A DNA stretch of 64,000 nt from Dryocola clanedunensis subsp. sulfonylureivorans (GCF_016756775.1 NZ_JAERMU010000006.1:186001-250000), one strand, 5' to 3'. Counted from the first letter of the stretch, positions 51,199-60,243 are shown. The notes: generated by a model from the sequence alone, not told the origin. Made by a program: numbers and translations.

Positions 51199-51273
51199 GT
51201 CCCCTTAGTTAAATGGATATAACGAGCCCCTCCTAAGGGCTAGTTGCAGGTTCGATTCCTGCAGGGGACACCA
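51199..51273 (+). tRNA. argW: tRNA-Arg (CCU anticodon)
   Basis: A 75-nt gene including the encoded CCA. The acceptor stem is GTCCCCT/AGGGGAC, the anticodon loop CTCCTAA has anticodon CCT, and the T arm is TTGCAGG-TTCGATT-CCTGCAG in form. A TATACT -10 box lies 11 bp before the gene (51183-51188). argW is a known integration site for phages and islands in E. coli. Confidence 0.97.
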
Positions 51274-51383
51274 TTTCCGCTTTCTTTCCCCGAAAAATCT
51301 ATCAATCCTGTTGTATCACTTCTGGTTCACTAATCATCTATTTCCACTATTCACCGTATTCACTGGGCAATGACAACGGTTTT

Positions 51384-51458
51384 GTAGGTCGGAAAAGCGA
51401 AGCGTCTTCCGACAGTATGAATCAAATGGTGGATGACGCTGCCGCTTATCCCCCCTAC
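51384..51458. repeat. Two REP units downstream of argW
   Basis: GTAGGTCGGAAAAGCG...TCTTCCGAC at 51384-51413 and GGTGGATGACGCTGCCGC...CCCCCTAC at 51428-51458. The rest of 51274-51534 shows no gene or other feature I can name. Confidence 0.7.
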
Positions 51459-51534
51459 GAGTCCAGTCTTAATTTGTTGTTTGCGAGCCCCTTCGCACAT
51501 CCAAAATGCAACGCTGTAACCGCCATTTTTTTGC

Positions 51535-51564
51535 TTGTCAGCTGCAAACCGCCGAGCGTATGAT
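51535..51564 (+). promoter_or_regulatory. Promoter of the C4-like control region
   Basis: TTGTCA (51535-51540) and TATGAT (51559-51564) are separated by 18 bp, each differing by one base from the sigma-70 consensus. Initiation would fall near 51571, at the start of the first hairpin. Confidence 0.65.
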
Positions 51565-51570
51565 TTCTAC

Positions 51571-51800
51571 GCACCAGCAAAATCTGGTGCCGGGCGTAGG
51601 AACCCGGTTTCTCTAAGGCAATATCAAGGGCTTAACGTCTTTTTTATTGTCGTGGCACCAACACACCTTTATCCTTATCAACGGTGGCGCTGGTGGGGCA
51701 GCCTTCGGGCTGGCCGATATTCCTTAGAGGTCGGTTTCCTACCCTCATCAGCGCCACCACCCGAGTGTAGGAACTCCGGTGATGGTGATTATCTACTCTG
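51571..51800 (+). ncRNA. P4 cI / C4-type antisense RNA control region
   Basis: The leader begins with hairpin GCACCAG-CAAAAT-CTGGTGC (51571-51590), then a seqA-like segment (51592-51618). A folded RNA follows at 51683-51758, closed by a perfect 10-bp stem GGTGGCGCTG/CAGCGCCACC and containing CAGCC-TTCG-GGCTG. Its right side (51722-51744, seqB-like) is largely complementary to seqA through CCTTAGA and TTCCTA, and to a second copy GTAGGAA at 51767-51773 (seqC-like). This is the arrangement by which P4, P1 and P7 immunity RNAs end downstream transcription. Only the fold and complementarity are seen; processing and activity are inferred. Confidence 0.65.
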
Positions 51801-51815
51801 TAGGAGATCATTATC

Positions 51816-52247
51816 ATGCTTTCAACTCACAACATTTCTCAGCCGCAACCAAACGACGCCCTGCTTTCCCCGATTACCGCCAGCATGGATCTGTTTCAGC
51901 TTCTCGACGTGTGCGAATCCCTTGCCGACGAGCTAATTGAGTGCAAAACAGCAACCGAACAACAGGCGCTTTGCGGGCGCATCGCCCACTGTCTGGAAGT
52001 GATGAAAACGACCTTTGACCAGCCGCTGCCCGCGTATCTGGTGGAACGCCTCACCGTCGATAAAGAAGTAAAAATACAGGTTAACCACGACTCAGAAATA
52101 CAACGCCAGTATTGCCACGCGCTGACGCAAACCTTATTGAGCCGCGCCCATACCCTTGAGGTGAACCGCGCCTTAACCGGCATGCTGTTTGAGTTGATTA
52201 ATGAACTGGTCGAGGATTTACAGGCACCGCGCTTTCTGCGTGGTTAG
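51816..52247 (+). CDS. Unknown 143-residue protein under C4-like control
   Basis: I do not recognise this protein. It is mostly helical by composition, acidic, with no signal peptide or membrane segment. It has leucine-rich stretches (LFQLLDVCESLADELIECKTA, then LEVNRALTGMLFELINELVEDL) and four cysteines. A TAGGAGATC ribosome site precedes the ATG. The transcript must pass through the antisense control region just upstream, so expression is probably held off and released under special conditions, as for phage P4 lytic genes. It is convergent with hsdS. Confidence 0.7.
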   Translation: MLSTHNISQPQPNDALLSPITASMDLFQLLDVCESLADELIECKTATEQQALCGRIAHCLEVMKTTFDQPLPAYLVERLTVDKEVKIQVNHDSEIQRQYCHALTQTLLSRAHTLEVNRALTGMLFELINELVEDLQAPRFLRG

Positions 52248-52294
52248 GTGAGATTGGTTGGCGGGTAAGCAGTAAGCGTTACCCGCCGAAAAGA

Positions 52295-54049
52295 TTAGTT
52301 TAATGCTGAGTCAGTGAGCGCATCCGCCAGGTGGAGCTGGGTTTTCTGGGCGGACTGCATAACTATATTAAGGTTGTCACACAGTGACATCAATTCATTG
52401 ACTCTCTTTAATATCTTTTCTTGCTGTTTTTGAGGAGCGAAAGGGATAAGAAGGTCATTTATATTTTTTAAATTGAGCCCTGGCTTTGCTCCATAACTTA
52501 TATCTAAAAGATGTTTGCGACCACCATGTTCACAAATTAGCCAAGTGTGTATATATGTATTTATGGTTTTATAAATTAATCTAATTAATGCAACATGTTG
52601 GCTAACATAAGCATCTTCTAAATCTAAATCAATAATTGCCACTTTTGCAACATTACCGCCAGTAATTGTCATTAATAGATCGCCGAATTCAACACGTGTT
52701 CGTATTCCTTCCGTATCCAAAGGTAGTTTAACGTAAGCTCGATTATCAAACTCCAAACGATCAAATTTTATATCCTGAGATCTAATAAATATTGATCCTT
52801 CATCCGAATAAAATTGGTTCCACCCTCGTGAACCGCTTGTTACGAATTCACATAAACTCCCCAACCTTACCCACTCCCAACCGATGGGCAATTCAAACGG
52901 TTTTTCTTCGTCGCTAATTACTTGCAACGGTTTTTGTTTTTTAATTTTACCGTCTTTCACCAGTTGCGCTTTTTCCTGCTCAATACGTTTTAGCAGTTCT
53001 GAGGCAGGTTCATCATTCGGGTCTTGTGGCACCAGCTTACCCATTACCGCCAGTTGCAGAATGGTTTGTTTAAGGGCGTCAATGCTAGCTTCGGTGGTAA
53101 ACAACGTGTCGAAATGCTGGCTGATTCGCGCCCAATTTTCGGCCAACTCTTCTGCGTGTTGGCTGTTGGTAAGCGTTGCCAGCAGCGTTTCCACAAGTTG
53201 TGAATGCGCATCCAGACTGGTCAGGGATTGCTGTTCCAGTTGGTCGCAGAGGGACATGAGTTCCTGAATTTTAGAAATAATTCTCTTTTGTTCAGCCAAT
53301 GAAGGTACAGGGACAAGCATCTGAGAAAGTTGGCCAAGATATATACCTTTTTGTGCTGTACCTTTTCCATTTTCGATAAAATAAAGCTGCGCCGTCATTG
53401 ATTTAAAATAATCTGATAAATAATTTGAAAATAATCCAGACGTTAAAACAGCAACACTTCTTTGCAGAACAAATTTTGTATTATCGTTAACTACTGCACT
53501 ACGTCCTAATGAACCAACTATGGTCAACAAAATATCATCCCCATTGATTAATGTTCGTCCATTTTCTTTAATAAAATCATCTTCACAGACATAGCGAGAA
53601 GGATTATCGAAATCTATCAATCCATTCTGAATATTCTGACTGCTGAGCATGGGATAACCTGAGCCATTATCTTTTGGCGGATTGTGTGACCCATCTGTTA
53701 GTTTTGAACATATGTTGCCTAATTTTTCCCACTCCCACCCGCCCGGCAATTCAAACGGCTTCTCATCCTCGCTAATCTCCGGCAAAGGCTTCTGCTTTTT
53801 AATTTTTCCCTGCTTTACCAGCTCCGCTTTTTCAGCAGCAATGCGCTTTAACAGCTCAGAAGCCGGTTCATCATTCGGATCCTGCGGCACCAGCTTGCCG
53901 CGCACTGCCAATTCCAGGATCAGCTCACGCAGTTTCTTAATGCCGTAGAGATCGATTTTACCGTTGCTACCGCGCCCGGCGGTTGAGCGGGTTTGCAGGG
54001 CGGATGTCCAGGTATCGATATGCTGGGTAATCAGTTTTTCAACGGCCAT
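52295..54049 (-). CDS. hsdS: Type I restriction-modification specificity subunit HsdS
   Basis: This 584-residue S subunit has two target-recognition domains (about 111-250 and 397-540). Each is preceded by a nearly identical conserved block at 45-110 and 329-396, which share GKLVPQDPNDEPASELLKRI. Each TRD recognises one half of a bipartite DNA site. Size and repeat pattern resemble the EcoAI/EcoEI (type IB) group. The TRD coding parts are visibly more AT-rich than the rest. The start overlaps the hsdM stop by one base. Confidence 0.95.
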   Translation of the reverse strand: MAVEKLITQHIDTWTSALQTRSTAGRGSNGKIDLYGIKKLRELILELAVRGKLVPQDPNDEPASELLKRIAAEKAELVKQGKIKKQKPLPEISEDEKPFELPGGWEWEKLGNICSKLTDGSHNPPKDNGSGYPMLSSQNIQNGLIDFDNPSRYVCEDDFIKENGRTLINGDDILLTIVGSLGRSAVVNDNTKFVLQRSVAVLTSGLFSNYLSDYFKSMTAQLYFIENGKGTAQKGIYLGQLSQMLVPVPSLAEQKRIISKIQELMSLCDQLEQQSLTSLDAHSQLVETLLATLTNSQHAEELAENWARISQHFDTLFTTEASIDALKQTILQLAVMGKLVPQDPNDEPASELLKRIEQEKAQLVKDGKIKKQKPLQVISDEEKPFELPIGWEWVRLGSLCEFVTSGSRGWNQFYSDEGSIFIRSQDIKFDRLEFDNRAYVKLPLDTEGIRTRVEFGDLLMTITGGNVAKVAIIDLDLEDAYVSQHVALIRLIYKTINTYIHTWLICEHGGRKHLLDISYGAKPGLNLKNINDLLIPFAPQKQQEKILKRVNELMSLCDNLNIVMQSAQKTQLHLADALTDSALN

Positions 54050-55518
54050 CAGTTTGCCCCTTTACCTGCCAGTGCGGCACCGAGAATGTCGCGTAGCTGG
54101 TTGCGTAGTTTGCTGATTTCCGCCTGCTGAGTCTGGTACTGCGCCAACAGTTCGTCAGGATCGTGGCTGATGGTTTCGCCCTGGTACGGGTTTTTGATAT
54201 CGAGGTTAAAGTTGCGGGCGATGATGTCGCCAATGCTCACTCTCCACGCCTGGTTGTTTTCTTCACGGCTGGCAAAACCGTCGGCTTCGCTGCCCCACCA
54301 GTCGATCTCGGTCTGGAACTCTTCAAACTTCATTGGCTTGGTTTTGCTGTAGTTCTTTACGCCGGCCGGGTACGGATGCTCGTAGAACCAGATCTCTTTG
54401 GTCGGCTGGCCTTTGGTAAAGAACAGAATATTGGTTTTGATGCCGGTGTACGGGTTAAACACGCCGTTTGGTAAACGCACAATGGTGTGCAGATTGCACT
54501 CTTCGGTCAGCAGCTTTTTGATTTTGGTTTTTACGCCTTCACCAAATAGTGTGCCGTCTGGCAACACCACCGCCGCACGGCCTTTATCGGCCAGCACTTC
54601 AATAATCAGTTGCAGGAACAGGTCGGCGGTTTCGCGGGTCTGCATCTCTGCCGGGAAGTTTTTCTCAATGCCGTCTTCTTCGGTGCCGCCAAACGGTGGG
54701 TTGGTGACAATCACGTCAAGCTGCTCATCCCAGGAGGAAAGCGGCTTGTTAAGCGTGTTGTCGTGGCGAATTTGTACCGGGACTTCAATGCCGTGCAGCA
54801 GCATGTTGGTGGTACACAGCAGGTGCGGGAGCTGTTTTTTCTCAACGCCATGAATCTGCTTTTGCAGGGTTTTATGGTCTTCGGTGGTTTTAACGTAATT
54901 ATCTTTTACATGGTCGAAGGAACACGCCAGGAAACCGCCAGTACCACAGGCCGGGTCCATAATCGACTCGCCCAGTTTCGGGTCGATGCGGTTGACCATA
55001 AAGCGCGTGACCGCACGCGGAGTATAGAATTCACCCGCATTGCCCGCATTTTGCAGGTCGCGCAGGATCTGTTCGTAAATGTCGCCGAACAGGTGGCGTT
55101 CACTGCTGCTGCTAAAGTCGATTTCATTGAGTTTGTTGATCACCTGGCGCAGCAGCGTGCCGTTTTTCATATAGTTATAGGCATCGCTAAACGCTTGTTT
55201 CACCACAAAACCGCGTGGGTTTTTGTCGATTGGCGCAATCATGCTTTTCAGCGTCGGGAACAGGTCGTCATTCACAAACTCCAGCAGCTCATCACCGGTA
55301 ATCCCTTCGCTGTTCGCCGCCCAGGTGCGCCATAGGTAACGTTTAGGGATCGGCAACTGGTAATCATCCTGCTCCAGTTCCAGTTCTTCTTCCTGGGTGT
55401 CAAAAATTTTCAGGAACAGCAGCCATGAAAGCTGGCCTAAACGTTGGGCATCGCCGTCTACGCCTGCGTCTTTGCGCATGATGTCCTGCAGGGATTTTAT
55501 GACTGAGCTAATCGACAT
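54049..55518 (-). CDS. hsdM: Type I methyltransferase subunit HsdM
   Basis: This 489-residue N6-adenine methyltransferase has the SAM motif DPACGTGGF at 188-196 and the catalytic NPPF at 273-276. With HsdS it methylates the host recognition site. Length equals type IB HsdM proteins. It lies between hsdR (100-bp gap) and hsdS (overlapping). Confidence 0.97.
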   Translation of the reverse strand: MSISSVIKSLQDIMRKDAGVDGDAQRLGQLSWLLFLKIFDTQEEELELEQDDYQLPIPKRYLWRTWAANSEGITGDELLEFVNDDLFPTLKSMIAPIDKNPRGFVVKQAFSDAYNYMKNGTLLRQVINKLNEIDFSSSSERHLFGDIYEQILRDLQNAGNAGEFYTPRAVTRFMVNRIDPKLGESIMDPACGTGGFLACSFDHVKDNYVKTTEDHKTLQKQIHGVEKKQLPHLLCTTNMLLHGIEVPVQIRHDNTLNKPLSSWDEQLDVIVTNPPFGGTEEDGIEKNFPAEMQTRETADLFLQLIIEVLADKGRAAVVLPDGTLFGEGVKTKIKKLLTEECNLHTIVRLPNGVFNPYTGIKTNILFFTKGQPTKEIWFYEHPYPAGVKNYSKTKPMKFEEFQTEIDWWGSEADGFASREENNQAWRVSIGDIIARNFNLDIKNPYQGETISHDPDELLAQYQTQQAEISKLRNQLRDILGAALAGKGAN

Positions 55519-55545
55519 GTTTTCTTTCCGTTGTAAATAAAAAAT

Positions 55546-55608
55546 CCCCTCACCCTGACCCTCTCCCCAAAGGGGCGAGGGAAAACTTCAAGGCCGGGAG
55601 AGAGTGAA
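55546..55608. repeat. CCCCTCACCCTGACCCTC-type inverted repeat
   Basis: A GC-rich interrupted palindrome (CTCTCCCC/GGGGCGAG and a following GGGAGAGAG) fills the hsdR-hsdM gap. Similar elements are widely scattered in enteric genomes; it is unlike the REP family elsewhere in this window. Confidence 0.55.
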
Positions 55609-55618
55609 TGTTGGGTTA

Positions 55619-58054
55619 TCAGGCGGAGCGTGGTGGCAACTGGTAGATTTCGTTTTCCAGTTCGTTCACTGCTTCTTCGTAAGCCTGCTTGTTACCGAAG
55701 CTACTTTTGATAATTTCCAGTGGGCGGCCAAGCGTGTCGAACGGTTTTAGCTTCAACACCTGAATATCCTCGATTTCCTGCACGCCTTCGTCAGCGTATT
55801 TATCCAGAAGCGTGTTTAACACGTTCTGCGCAGGCTCGGAATATTTGGTGAAATAGTTACGTTTACGCACGTTGTTGGCACGTTCCTGGCGCGTTAGCGG
55901 CGGCTGGCCGTAAACCACGTGGCAAAGCAAATCGAACGGGTCGAGATCTTTACCCACCTCTTCGGCCAGCACGTCCCAAAGCACGCCCAACTGTTGCAGC
56001 TCCTCAATGATAACCTGCTTGCGGGCGGCAGAGTGCCATTTACGGGTGAAGTCATCAAGCGATGCGTAGTCTTTATCTTTCAGCAGGGTTTTGCGGGTGT
56101 AATCCTGAAAGGATTCCGTGACCAGTTTGCCGTCCGCATCGTAATACTGCACCCGTTTCGCCAGCACTTTGACCGCAACGCCGTTAACGTGGAATTTGCG
56201 GATTTTGTTATCTTCGTCTTCTTCAAAAGCACCGGATCCATAGCCTGACGTCGCATCGTAACTTGCGGGAGTCTCGTCTGCCCCTGCAAACACATCAGGC
56301 AATTCATTCTCTGGCGTTTCGTCTTCCAGCCGCTCGTCAAAATCCGAGTCCGGGTCGGTAATCTCTTCTGGCGTGGTGCTAATCACTTTTTCTGGTACAC
56401 CGTCAAAACGTTCATCGGCAAACAATTCGGTGGCTTTTTTGAAGTCGAGAATGGTGAACCACAGCTTGCCGTGTTTTTCGTTGATACGCGTGCCGCGCCC
56501 GATGATTTGCTTAAATTTGGTCATCGACTGGATGTTTTGATCCAGCACCACCAGCTTGCAGGTTTGGGCATCCACACCCGTGCTCATCAGTTCAGACGTG
56601 GTGGCAATCACCGGGTAAGGCTTTTTAGGGTTGATGAAGTTATCCAGCTGCCCTTTGCCAATTTCGTCATCACCGGTGATTTTCATCACATACTTTTCGT
56701 TTTTCTTTACCTGCTCCGGGTTCAGGTTGACCAGCGCCCGGCGCATTCTTTCGGCATGGTCGATGTCGTTACAAAAGACGATGGTTTTATCCATCGGGTT
56801 GGTGCGTTTTAAATAGTCGGTGATGGTTTGCGCCACCAGCAGGGTGCGTTCATCAATGACCATTGTGCGGTCGAAATCTTTCTGGTTATAAATACGGTCT
56901 TCAATCAATTCGCCGTGCTTATCCACCTGCCCTCTGGTTGGACGCCAGCCCTGTAAGTCCACGTCGATATCTACACGCACCACTTTGTACGGAGCAAGGA
57001 AGCCGTCTTCAATACCTTCTTTCAGCGAATAGGTATAGACCGGTTCGCCAAAGTAGTCAGTGCTGGAGACTTCCTCGGTTTCTTTCGGTGTGGCGGTGAG
57101 CCCAATCTGCGTGGCACTGCTGAAGTATTCGAGGATTTCACGCCAGGCGCTGTCTTCCGACGCGCTGCCACGGTGGCATTCGTCGATAACAATCAGGTCG
57201 AAGAAGTCTGGCGCGACTTGTTTAAACGCTTTCTGATGTTCCTCTGGCCCGGTGATGGCCTGATACAGCGCCAGCTGGATTTCATAAGCCGGGTCGATGG
57301 TACGCCCGGTGATTTTTGTCATCGCACTGCCGAAAGGTTGGAAATCGTTAGTTTTGGTCTGATCAACCAGAATATTGCGGTCCGCGAGGAACAGAATGCG
57401 TTTCTTGTTTTTTGCTTTCCATAAACACCAGATAATCTGGAAAGCGGTGTAGGTTTTCCCGGTTCCTGTCGCCATGACCAGCAATACGCGTTTTTGCCCG
57501 GCAGATACGGCTTCTATGGTTTTATTTATTGCCTGTAACTGATAGTAACGGGGGGATTTTCCAGAGTTGTCATCGTAGTAATCCTGGCTGATGACGGGCA
57601 TTTGTTCGGTAGTAAAACCTTTCCAGGCACAGTATTTATCCCAAAGCTGCTCAGGGCATGGGAAATCTTCCAGCTTGATTTCAGATTCAAGCTGCACAGG
57701 GTTGGTTTTATCGTGAAAGATAAAGCCGTCGCCGTTAGAGGCAAAAACAAAAGGCACATCAAGCAAGCGCGCGTAATCCAGCCCTTGCTGCATCCCTTTG
57801 CCAATCTCATGCTTATTGGCTTTTGCTTCTATAACCGCAAGCGGTAACCCCGGTTTGTGGTAGAGCACAATATCGGCTGATTTCACCGTCAGGCGTGCCG
57901 CCAGTTTGCCGCGTACCACTACTTTGCCATCACGGAGTTTTACCTCCTGACGTATCTGCGTCATCACGTTCCAACCCGCGTCTTTGATCGCAGGTAGGAT
58001 GAACTTGGTGATGATATCCGTTTCAGTCAGATGCGTTTTGTTTACGCCAGCCAT
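55619..58054 (-). CDS. hsdR: Type I restriction endonuclease subunit HsdR
   Basis: This 811-residue motor-nuclease has an N-terminal nuclease domain with the PD-ExK core (SADIVLYHK, then AVIEAKANK near 70-80). The Walker A motif [11 protein letters not shown] is followed by DECH ([13 protein letters not shown]), LTATPKE and the helicase motif [10 protein letters not shown]. It translocates DNA and cuts far from unmethylated sites. Length and sequence fit the type IB (EcoEI-like) group. It has its own start 235 bp from divergent yaiL. Confidence 0.96.
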   Translation of the reverse strand: MAGVNKTHLTETDIITKFILPAIKDAGWNVMTQIRQEVKLRDGKVVVRGKLAARLTVKSADIVLYHKPGLPLAVIEAKANKHEIGKGMQQGLDYARLLDVPFVFASNGDGFIFHDKTNPVQLESEIKLEDFPCPEQLWDKYCAWKGFTTEQMPVISQDYYDDNSGKSPRYYQLQAINKTIEAVSAGQKRVLLVMATGTGKTYTAFQIIWCLWKAKNKKRILFLADRNILVDQTKTNDFQPFGSAMTKITGRTIDPAYEIQLALYQAITGPEEHQKAFKQVAPDFFDLIVIDECHRGSASEDSAWREILEYFSSATQIGLTATPKETEEVSSTDYFGEPVYTYSLKEGIEDGFLAPYKVVRVDIDVDLQGWRPTRGQVDKHGELIEDRIYNQKDFDRTMVIDERTLLVAQTITDYLKRTNPMDKTIVFCNDIDHAERMRRALVNLNPEQVKKNEKYVMKITGDDEIGKGQLDNFINPKKPYPVIATTSELMSTGVDAQTCKLVVLDQNIQSMTKFKQIIGRGTRINEKHGKLWFTILDFKKATELFADERFDGVPEKVISTTPEEITDPDSDFDERLEDETPENELPDVFAGADETPASYDATSGYGSGAFEEDEDNKIRKFHVNGVAVKVLAKRVQYYDADGKLVTESFQDYTRKTLLKDKDYASLDDFTRKWHSAARKQVIIEELQQLGVLWDVLAEEVGKDLDPFDLLCHVVYGQPPLTRQERANNVRKRNYFTKYSEPAQNVLNTLLDKYADEGVQEIEDIQVLKLKPFDTLGRPLEIIKSSFGNKQAYEEAVNELENEIYQLPPRSA

Positions 58055-58288
58055 AGCAGAGCTCTCAACGATATTGGGTTAGGTCTGATTTTACACAGGT
58101 TAGTGCATCAAGTAATGACCTGAAACGATGTTCTGAGCCAATGCAGGGAAAACCATCACCCGTTAGCAAGGCTTCTGTTTTGATCAACTCAGGTACTCAG
58201 CTATACGCGTTGAGATGTCGTTACCTGGCACAGTCCCGGTGATTAAAGGTATAATCCCCCGTATTACTTAACTGGTTCAGAAACGATC

Positions 58289-58828
58289 ATGACAAAACTC
58301 ACCCTACAAGAGCAGATGCTGAAAGCTGGCTTAGTCAGCAGTAAAAAAATGGCCAAAGTGCAAAAAACGGCTAAGAAATCACGGGTTCAGGCGCGCGAAG
58401 CCAGAGAGGCCGTGGAAGAGAACAAAAAAGCACAGCTTGAGCGTGATAAAGAGTTAAGCGAGCAGCAAAAGCAGGCCGCGTTAGCCAAAGAATTTAAAGC
58501 TCAGGTGAAGCAGCTTATTGAAATGAACAGAATCGTTATTGCCAGAGGCGATATCGGCTATAACTTCACGGACAACAACTTAATTAAAAAAGTCTACGTG
58601 GATAAAGCAACGCAGGCCCAGCTGATTAGCGGCCGTCTCGCCATCGCCCGTCTTTCTACGGATAAAAACGGTGACAGCGAATACGCGATTATTCCCGCAA
58701 GCGTGGCCGATAAAATTGCCCAGCGCGATGCGAGCAGCATCGTATTAAACAGCGCCCTCAGTACCGAAGAGCAGGACGAAGAAGATCCGTACGCTGACTT
58801 TAAAGTGCCGGATGATTTGATGTGGTAA
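58289..58828 (+). CDS. yaiL: DUF2058 protein YaiL
   Basis: This 179-residue protein is nearly identical in pattern and equal in length to E. coli YaiL (KLTLQEQMLKAGLVSSKK at the start, ADFKVPDDLMW at the end). The N-terminal half is a basic, Lys/Gln/Glu-rich helix. It is annotated as a nucleoprotein-like protein without proven function. In E. coli it lies at minute 8, so its position next to a type I locus is unusual. Confidence 0.93.
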   Translation: MTKLTLQEQMLKAGLVSSKKMAKVQKTAKKSRVQAREAREAVEENKKAQLERDKELSEQQKQAALAKEFKAQVKQLIEMNRIVIARGDIGYNFTDNNLIKKVYVDKATQAQLISGRLAIARLSTDKNGDSEYAIIPASVADKIAQRDASSIVLNSALSTEEQDEEDPYADFKVPDDLMW

Positions 58829-58900
58829 CAGGCGTTTAAGACATCCAGGGCGATGAATTTAAATTCATTGCCCTTTTTCGTTAACGAGAGATCGGGATCT

Positions 58901-59368
58901 TTACTTATTACCACCCGATACCGGGAAAGTATCCTTAAGGAAAATGTCAGTCGCATACATCACAGCAGGCGCACCGCTTTCATTCACAGCCCAATGTGAG
59001 TCACCACGACCGGAACGATAGACCTCCCCAGGCTTCATTTTCACCCCGACAGTACAATTTTTAGCGTAGATGGTTACCGACCCGGAAAGCATGGTTGCTA
59101 TTTCAGGACGCTCATCATGGGAATGCAGCTGGGCAACAGAATCTTTGCCAAAATAGATTGTTCGTGAACGCAAATGCCACCCTTTGGCCGCAACCGCTTC
59201 ATCGTCTAACAGTATTTGACCATTGTTGACCACCTGGATTGGTCCTTTTGTTTCTGTAATGGGTTTAAAAGGCGTTGGGCCCTCTTTTCCTGCCGGGCAT
59301 TCCCCAGCCACGGCTGCAGTGCACGAAAGAGCAAATACCAGAGCCGTGCAAGTAGAAATAAATTTCAT
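58901..59368 (-). CDS. Secreted cupin-domain protein
   Basis: This 155-residue precursor has a signal peptide (cleavage near AVAG, residues 19-22). Both cupin motifs are intact: HSH with Glu89 and Gly96 (HSHDERPEIATMLSG), and His125 with Asn129 in motif 2. Such a site normally binds Fe, Mn or Ni; the reaction is unknown. Two cysteines in the mature part (Cys24, Cys105) may form a disulfide. The ATG at 59368 follows GGGAGGATTTGATC. It is convergent with yaiL. Confidence 0.85.
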   Translation of the reverse strand: MKFISTCTALVFALSCTAAVAGECPAGKEGPTPFKPITETKGPIQVVNNGQILLDDEAVAAKGWHLRSRTIYFGKDSVAQLHSHDERPEIATMLSGSVTIYAKNCTVGVKMKPGEVYRSGRGDSHWAVNESGAPAVMYATDIFLKDTFPVSGGNK

Positions 59369-59835
59369 GATCAAATCCTCCCTTAATATATGAGCTTAAT
59401 AAGCTATATCTATGCGACTATGTTTATCAAACTGTTTGTTTGAGAAGGACTCACAGGCAAGGTATTTCGTTTCCTGTGATAAAGAATTTGGCATGGTTGG
59501 CGCTTAATATTTCAGAAATAAATCACCCATCCAAACACACTATGTCGTATGTCTTCAGCCATTGCACTACTAAATAAGAGCTTAAACATTCATCCTTAAG
59601 AAATCCCCAGCCACTGCTTCACAGCGTAATTTCATTCTTCCGTAAACTAACTTCAGTTTATTTAAATTGAAATATGAACATCCCCTGCTATGAAACAATT
59701 CTTAAACCGCTGGAAATTCTTACAGGTATTATCCATCCGAATAGCCGGTGGCTTAGGATAGATACCGAATAGAAGTATGCAAAAAAAAGAAATTTCGTTA
59801 TGGATTAAATATCTTTTACCAGTGAGGCAGAATTC
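59369..59835. other. AT-rich intergenic stretch without a gene
   Basis: No supported coding region on either strand. Stops are frequent and base composition is AT-rich, unlike the core. A short GAGCTTAATAAGCT inverted repeat lies near the left end. It looks like decayed accessory DNA. Confidence 0.5.
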
Positions 59836-60048
59836 ATACCATTACAAGTACGGCAGGCCACTCAGGCTGATTTAATGTTGCTCCATGAGCTGGGTTACAG
59901 TATCTATCGTGCTCACTTTAAGCAGATGTGGGTGTCGGAATCTGAAATGAACGATTTTTTGGAGTCTTGTGATTACCCTACTGGCGGCTTGTCTTCATTG
60001 AAAGCGGGTATTTTTGTTCACGGTAAAAGCTACAATGCGGGATGCTGA
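59836..60048 (+). pseudogene. GNAT acetyltransferase fragment
   Basis: The frame reads PLQVRQATQADLMLLHELGY, then SIYRAHFKQMWVSESEMNDF, which I recognise as the N-terminal strand-helix unit of a GNAT acetyltransferase. It then loses similarity and stops at 60048. There is no start codon upstream before a stop (TAA at 59806). Only about 45 of the usual 150-180 residues remain, so it is a remnant. Confidence 0.5.
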
Positions 60049-60195
60049 ACCGCCTCCACCCCACGTTAAGTACTTATAATGGAACCTGGTTTCTAAACTC
60101 ATTCAGTCATATTCCTACCTTAATTAAATATCCCTCAGGCCAGTGTTCATGGCCTTCACAGCCTATTATTGCATGGTAAACCTTCAACCATAAAA

Positions 60196-60211
60196 TGTGA
60201 CATACATCACA
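60196..60211. promoter_or_regulatory. CRP site, full consensus
   Basis: TGTGACATACATCACA matches TGTGA-N6-TCACA at all ten conserved bases. A TATAAT hexamer follows at 60215-60220 and GATAAT at 60225-60230. It is 115-130 bp before the DUF1471 start. Confidence 0.7.
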
Positions 60212-60243
60212 CTTTATAATACTGGATAATATTTGCCCTTGCC

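Noticed and set aside
51535-51936. A 133-codon plus-strand frame across the C4-like region, of the kind often labelled Ash-like
   Set aside because: It opens with a TTG that is part of the -35 box, runs through RNA stems and overlaps the start of the better-supported 143-residue gene in another frame. The segment resembling Ash (GQPSGWPIF) lies in a different frame that has no start codon.
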